DNA of 64,000 bases from assembly GCF_005048155.1 (NCBI RefSeq), contig NZ_SUMB01000004.1, positions 744,001 through 808,000 on the forward strand. The letters are read 5' to 3'. This DNA is from Streptomyces piniterrae. Lineage in GTDB: Bacteria > Actinomycetota > Actinomycetes > Streptomycetales > Streptomycetaceae. Under the pieces are notes generated by a model. That model did no database searches. It had not been told where the DNA came from and worked only from the letters and a program-made list of their open reading frames with translations. Shown here in pieces: positions 61,784 to 64,000 of this stretch; positions within the stretch are counted from its first letter, which is position 1; every line of letters begins with the position of its first letter. Made by a program: the position numbers and the translations under genes.

Positions 61784-62254
61784 TTCGTTGGGCGGGCTGT
61801 TGAGCGGCATCGCCGTGCCCTGGGCGACCGCACAGACGGTCTCGGTGCCGTCCGTGTCGATCATGGTCAGATCGCAGCGGCATACGGCCTGCCGGCGGCC
61901 GGCCTGTACGACCTCGGCGCGGGCGCGCAGCGTGCGGCCGCGCGCCGGGCGCAGGTACTGGATGGAGAATCCGCCGGTGATGATCGCCGAGCCGAGGGCC
62001 GTGGCGGCGGCGAAGGTGATGGTGTTGTCGGCGGCGTAGGCGAGTACGCCGCCGTGCACAAAGCCGTACTGCTGGAGGAGTTCGTCCCTGACGTCGATCT
62101 CCAACGTCGCACCGCCGTCCCCGAATTCGGTGATCCGCGCCCCCACCAGACCGCTGAACGGCTGCCCTTCCAGGGCCTTTTGTGCCGCGGCGAGATCGAG
62201 CGCCGCACTGCGCCGCCCCTCCCCTTGCCCCCGCCCCTGCTCCCTAGCGGTCAT
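61775..62254 (-). CDS. PaaI-family hotdog thioesterase
   Basis: 159 aa. Hotdog fold: residues ~38-80 with FSGLVGARITEFGDGGATLEIDVRDELLQQYGFVHGGVLAYAADNTITFAAATAL (HGG motif with the catalytic/structural His) and GGFSIQYLRPARGRTLRARAEVVQAGRRQAVCRCDL. Hydrolyses CoA thioesters, often aromatic; the substrate here is unknown. An N-terminal 15-residue Gly/Arg linker precedes the domain. Confidence 0.9.
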   Translation of the reverse strand: MTAREQGRGQGEGRRSAALDLAAAQKALEGQPFSGLVGARITEFGDGGATLEIDVRDELLQQYGFVHGGVLAYAADNTITFAAATALGSAIITGGFSIQYLRPARGRTLRARAEVVQAGRRQAVCRCDLTMIDTDGTETVCAVAQGTAMPLNSPPNEAS

Positions 62255-62374
62255 CGCGCAGGCCCGCCTTTCATCGACTTGTCGACCCGGTGGCTCGTCG
62301 ACTCTTTGGCTCGGTGACTCGTCGGCTCGTTGACCGTTCCGGGGCTCGCGCCCGGCGGTCCATCAGCGCCCCCG

Positions 62375-62398
62375 ATATTAGAGCCGACTCTCTAATAT
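62375..62398. promoter_or_regulatory. Operator-like inverted repeat ATATTAGAG-N6-CTCTAATAT
   Basis: Perfect 9-bp arms with CCGACT spacer in an AT-rich island about 120 bases upstream of the thioesterase start. Form typical of TetR-type operators; no TetR gene is adjacent. Confidence 0.6.
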
Positions 62399-62449
62399 TG
62401 CACGCCCCTCCTCGCCCGTCAGTCACCGGCGCACCCCTGCTTTCATCCA

Positions 62450-63337
62450 CTACTTCATCCACGCGTCCTCGTACTTGCGGTAGGTCCCGTCATGCGTGGC
62501 GAGGTGCACCCACTGGTCCACGTATGCCTTGAACTCGTCGTCGCCGCGCGGCAGTGCGTAGCCCTTTTCGGAGAAGGAGAAGGGCTTGTCCGGGTGGACC
62601 GCGCACAGTTCGGGGTGGATCTTGGCCTGGTAGCGGGTCTCGCTGGCGTCCGTCATCATCACATCCGCGCGGCCGGCGGTGATCTCGTCGAAGATGGTGG
62701 TGTTGTCGGGGTGGACCTTGATGGTCGCCCGCTTGATGTGGGTGCGCGCGAATTCCTCATTCGTGCCACCGGGGTTGACGATGACGTCCGTCCCGGGCCG
62801 GTCGATCTGCGCCAGTGTCCGGTACTTGTCCTTGTCCGCGCAGCGCACGATGGGTGTCTTGCCGTCCGTGCGCGTGGGCTCGCTGAAGTAGGCGGTACGG
62901 GCGCGGGCGAGGGTGATCGAGACGCCGCCCATGGCGATGTCGCAGCGGCCGGCCGTGAGGTCGCCGGCGAGATCGGCCCAGGTGGTGGCGATGTAACGGG
63001 GCTTGGCGTCCAGGTTCTTGGCGAGGTTTTCGGCCATGTCGATGTCCACGCCGCTGTACTTGCCGGTCTTGGTGTCGAGGTGGGTGAAGGGGCGGTAGTC
63101 GCCGGTGGTGCAGACGCGGAGTACGCCGCGCCGGGGGATGGTGTCGAGGAGGGTGCGGGTGAGCCGGGGGCGCTTCGCGGTCGTGGCGGGAGTGGTCGCC
63201 GCCGGGCCGTTGGCGGTGGTGGGTGCGGTCCCCGGGGTCGGGGCGGGGGTGATCTGGCGGGCTTGCCACGTCGCCGGGGCGGCGGCGGTGACGGTCAGCA
63301 GGCAGGCGAGGACGGAGAGCGTGGCGGCGCGCTTCAT
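62450..63337 (-). CDS. Exported cyclohexadienyl dehydratase-like/amino-acid-binding protein (PheC-like)
   Basis: 295 aa from ATG at 63337 with CAGGAG nine bases upstream. Signal peptide (residues 1-22), Thr/Pro/Ala spacer, then a periplasmic-binding-protein fold: RRGVLRVCTTGDYRPFTHLDTKTGKYSGVDIDMAENLAKNL, GDLTAGRCDIAMGGVSITLARARTAYFSEP, IVNPGGTNEEFAR, DEITAGRADVMMTDASETRYQAKIHPELCAVHP, EKGYALPRGD. This is the PheC type, in which a transporter-protein fold became a prephenate/arogenate dehydratase; the Glu after NPGGTN is present. A plain binding protein is the alternative. Confidence 0.85.
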   Translation of the reverse strand: MKRAATLSVLACLLTVTAAAPATWQARQITPAPTPGTAPTTANGPAATTPATTAKRPRLTRTLLDTIPRRGVLRVCTTGDYRPFTHLDTKTGKYSGVDIDMAENLAKNLDAKPRYIATTWADLAGDLTAGRCDIAMGGVSITLARARTAYFSEPTRTDGKTPIVRCADKDKYRTLAQIDRPGTDVIVNPGGTNEEFARTHIKRATIKVHPDNTTIFDEITAGRADVMMTDASETRYQAKIHPELCAVHPDKPFSFSEKGYALPRGDDEFKAYVDQWVHLATHDGTYRKYEDAWMK

Positions 63338-63362
63338 ATGTGACTGACTCCTGTACGCGACG

Positions 63363-63524
63363 GGACGGCGAAACGGCTGGGCACGGCACGGCGACCGGGC
63401 ACGACGCAACGACCGGAGGCGGCGGAACGGCCGGACTCGGCGCAACAGCCGGGCAGGTCGGAACGACCTGGCACGGCGTAACGGCCGGGCACGGGAGAAC
63501 CGTTGGGCACGGCAGAGCGACTGG
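63363..63524. repeat. Nine 18-bp tandem repeats upstream of PheC-like gene
   Basis: Consensus about GCACGGCGNAACGGCCGG, nine contiguous units of exactly 18 bases with substitutions but no length change. The array lies 25-190 bases upstream of the PheC-like start codon. The period keeps frame on both strands (six-residue periodicity in translations), but no ribosome site makes it a gene. Confidence 0.85.
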
Positions 63525-63691
63525 ACGCGGCGAGCGTGCGTGATCACGTGCTCGAAGGGTTCAGGTTGGCAGAGCCCGTGGGCAAGGTGAACCCTCTGAC
63601 CGGCCAGTGGGACGGCGAATCCCCGTGGGACGGCCGATCGGGGGCCCGTGTAAGGCCGTTGGCCGCAGGTGTCGAAAGTTGACCGCAGGGG

Positions 63692-64000
63692 TCAGTCGTC
63701 GTACGGTCCCGCCTCGCCGCTCTTGTCCGTCCGGCCGTCGGGGGCCGCATCGGCCAGGCGGGTGAGGAGTTCCGCGGCGCGCTTGGCGACGGTGTCGCGG
63801 TCGCCCTCGGAGAGGGCCGAGCCCATGCCCACCGCGACCGCGCCGGCCGCTATCCATTCCGGTGCGCTCTCGACCGTCACTCCGCCGGTCGGCAGCAGGG
63901 GCGCGTGCGGCAGGGCCGCGCGTACGTCCTTCAGCCAGGACGGTCCGTACGCGGAGGCGGGGAACAGCTTGAGCGCGTCCGCGCCGAGTTCCAGGGCGCG
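63692..64000 (-). CDS. eda: KDPG/KHG aldolase family protein (5' end off window)
   Basis: About 103 C-terminal codons. LELGADALKLFPASAYGPSWLKDVRAALPHAPLLPTGGVTVESAPEWIAAGAVAVGMGSAL is the KDPG-aldolase C-terminal half: LFPA loop and PTGGV phosphate-binding motif. The catalytic Lys is at the start of this block in the family (KLFPA). Cleaves 2-keto-3-deoxy-6-phosphogluconate to pyruvate and glyceraldehyde 3-phosphate. The gene continues beyond the right edge. Confidence 0.85.
   Translation of the reverse strand, partial: RALELGADALKLFPASAYGPSWLKDVRAALPHAPLLPTGGVTVESAPEWIAAGAVAVGMGSALSEGDRDTVAKRAAELLTRLADAAPDGRTDKSGEAGPYDD

Noticed and set aside
63340..63543. 67-codon plus-strand frame with six-residue repeats, and the minus-strand extension of the PheC-like gene through the same region
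   Set aside because: Both are translations of the 18-bp tandem array; the PheC-like gene has a good ribosome site and signal peptide at 63337.

Overview
The window is high-GC, actinobacterial DNA, most likely from a Streptomyces. Supporting signs are near-saturated G/C third positions, frequent GTG and TTG starts, ATGA/GTGA translational coupling, and families typical of that genus (ROK glucokinase, GlxA/AraC and GntR/UTRA regulators, DUF664/DinB proteins, CpnT-like ESX toxins).

Left part (1-24 kb): a patchwork of accessory genes. Positions 1-4 kb (minus strand) carry a type VII secretion-type polymorphic toxin (C-terminus off the left edge) with a YrhB-like small protein, an ESX-like small protein and a charged helical protein. 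Transposase debris (about 4.1-4.7 kb) separates these from an 893-aa NACHT NTPase (4.9-7.6 kb), which looks like a bacterial NLR-type defence protein. Next come a membrane protein/winged-helix regulator pair, a cyclophilin, a VOC protein divergent from a TetR regulator with two operator-like sites, a decayed SDR gene, and an orphan toxin tip followed by an intact immunity-like gene. The remainder is metabolic: DinB protein, LysR regulator divergent from a DHDPS-family aldolase, amidohydrolase, RibD/DHFR-like reductase, GAPDH, GlxA-type regulator, glutamate decarboxylase, a membrane protein and a PAP2 phosphatase.

Centre (24-52 kb): one 21-gene minus-strand operon for an exopolysaccharide. Almost every junction overlaps by 4 bases. 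In transcription order it encodes an initiating sugar transferase, a nucleotide-sugar 6-dehydrogenase, a GT4, two polysaccharide co-polymerases with decayed kinase domains, an AsnB-type amidotransferase, a bi-domain oxidoreductase, a heparinase II/III-fold protein, a beta-helix lipoprotein, a Wzy/ligase-like membrane protein, a GT4, a sugar C-methyltransferase, a glucose-1-phosphate cytidylyltransferase, a PIG-L deacetylase, an NAD epimerase/dehydratase, a DUF4910 peptidase-like protein, a Wzx-like flippase, a GT2, a pyruvyltransferase, an RmlC-like epimerase and a class III aminotransferase. Together they predict an acidic, possibly amidated and pyruvylated polymer carrying a branched or amino sugar. 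Upstream lie a G-rich repeat leader and an AT-rich promoter region.

Right part (52-64 kb): a small conserved protein, a membrane protein plus ROK glucokinase, and a sugar ABC importer (two tandem binding proteins, permease, ATPase) with a clear promoter and a strong terminator. A GntR regulator follows; a matching palindrome lies upstream of both its own gene and the importer promoter. Then come a VOC protein, a PaaI-type thioesterase, an exported PheC-like dehydratase/binding protein and the end of a KDPG-aldolase-family gene. No rRNA, tRNA or CRISPR array was seen.
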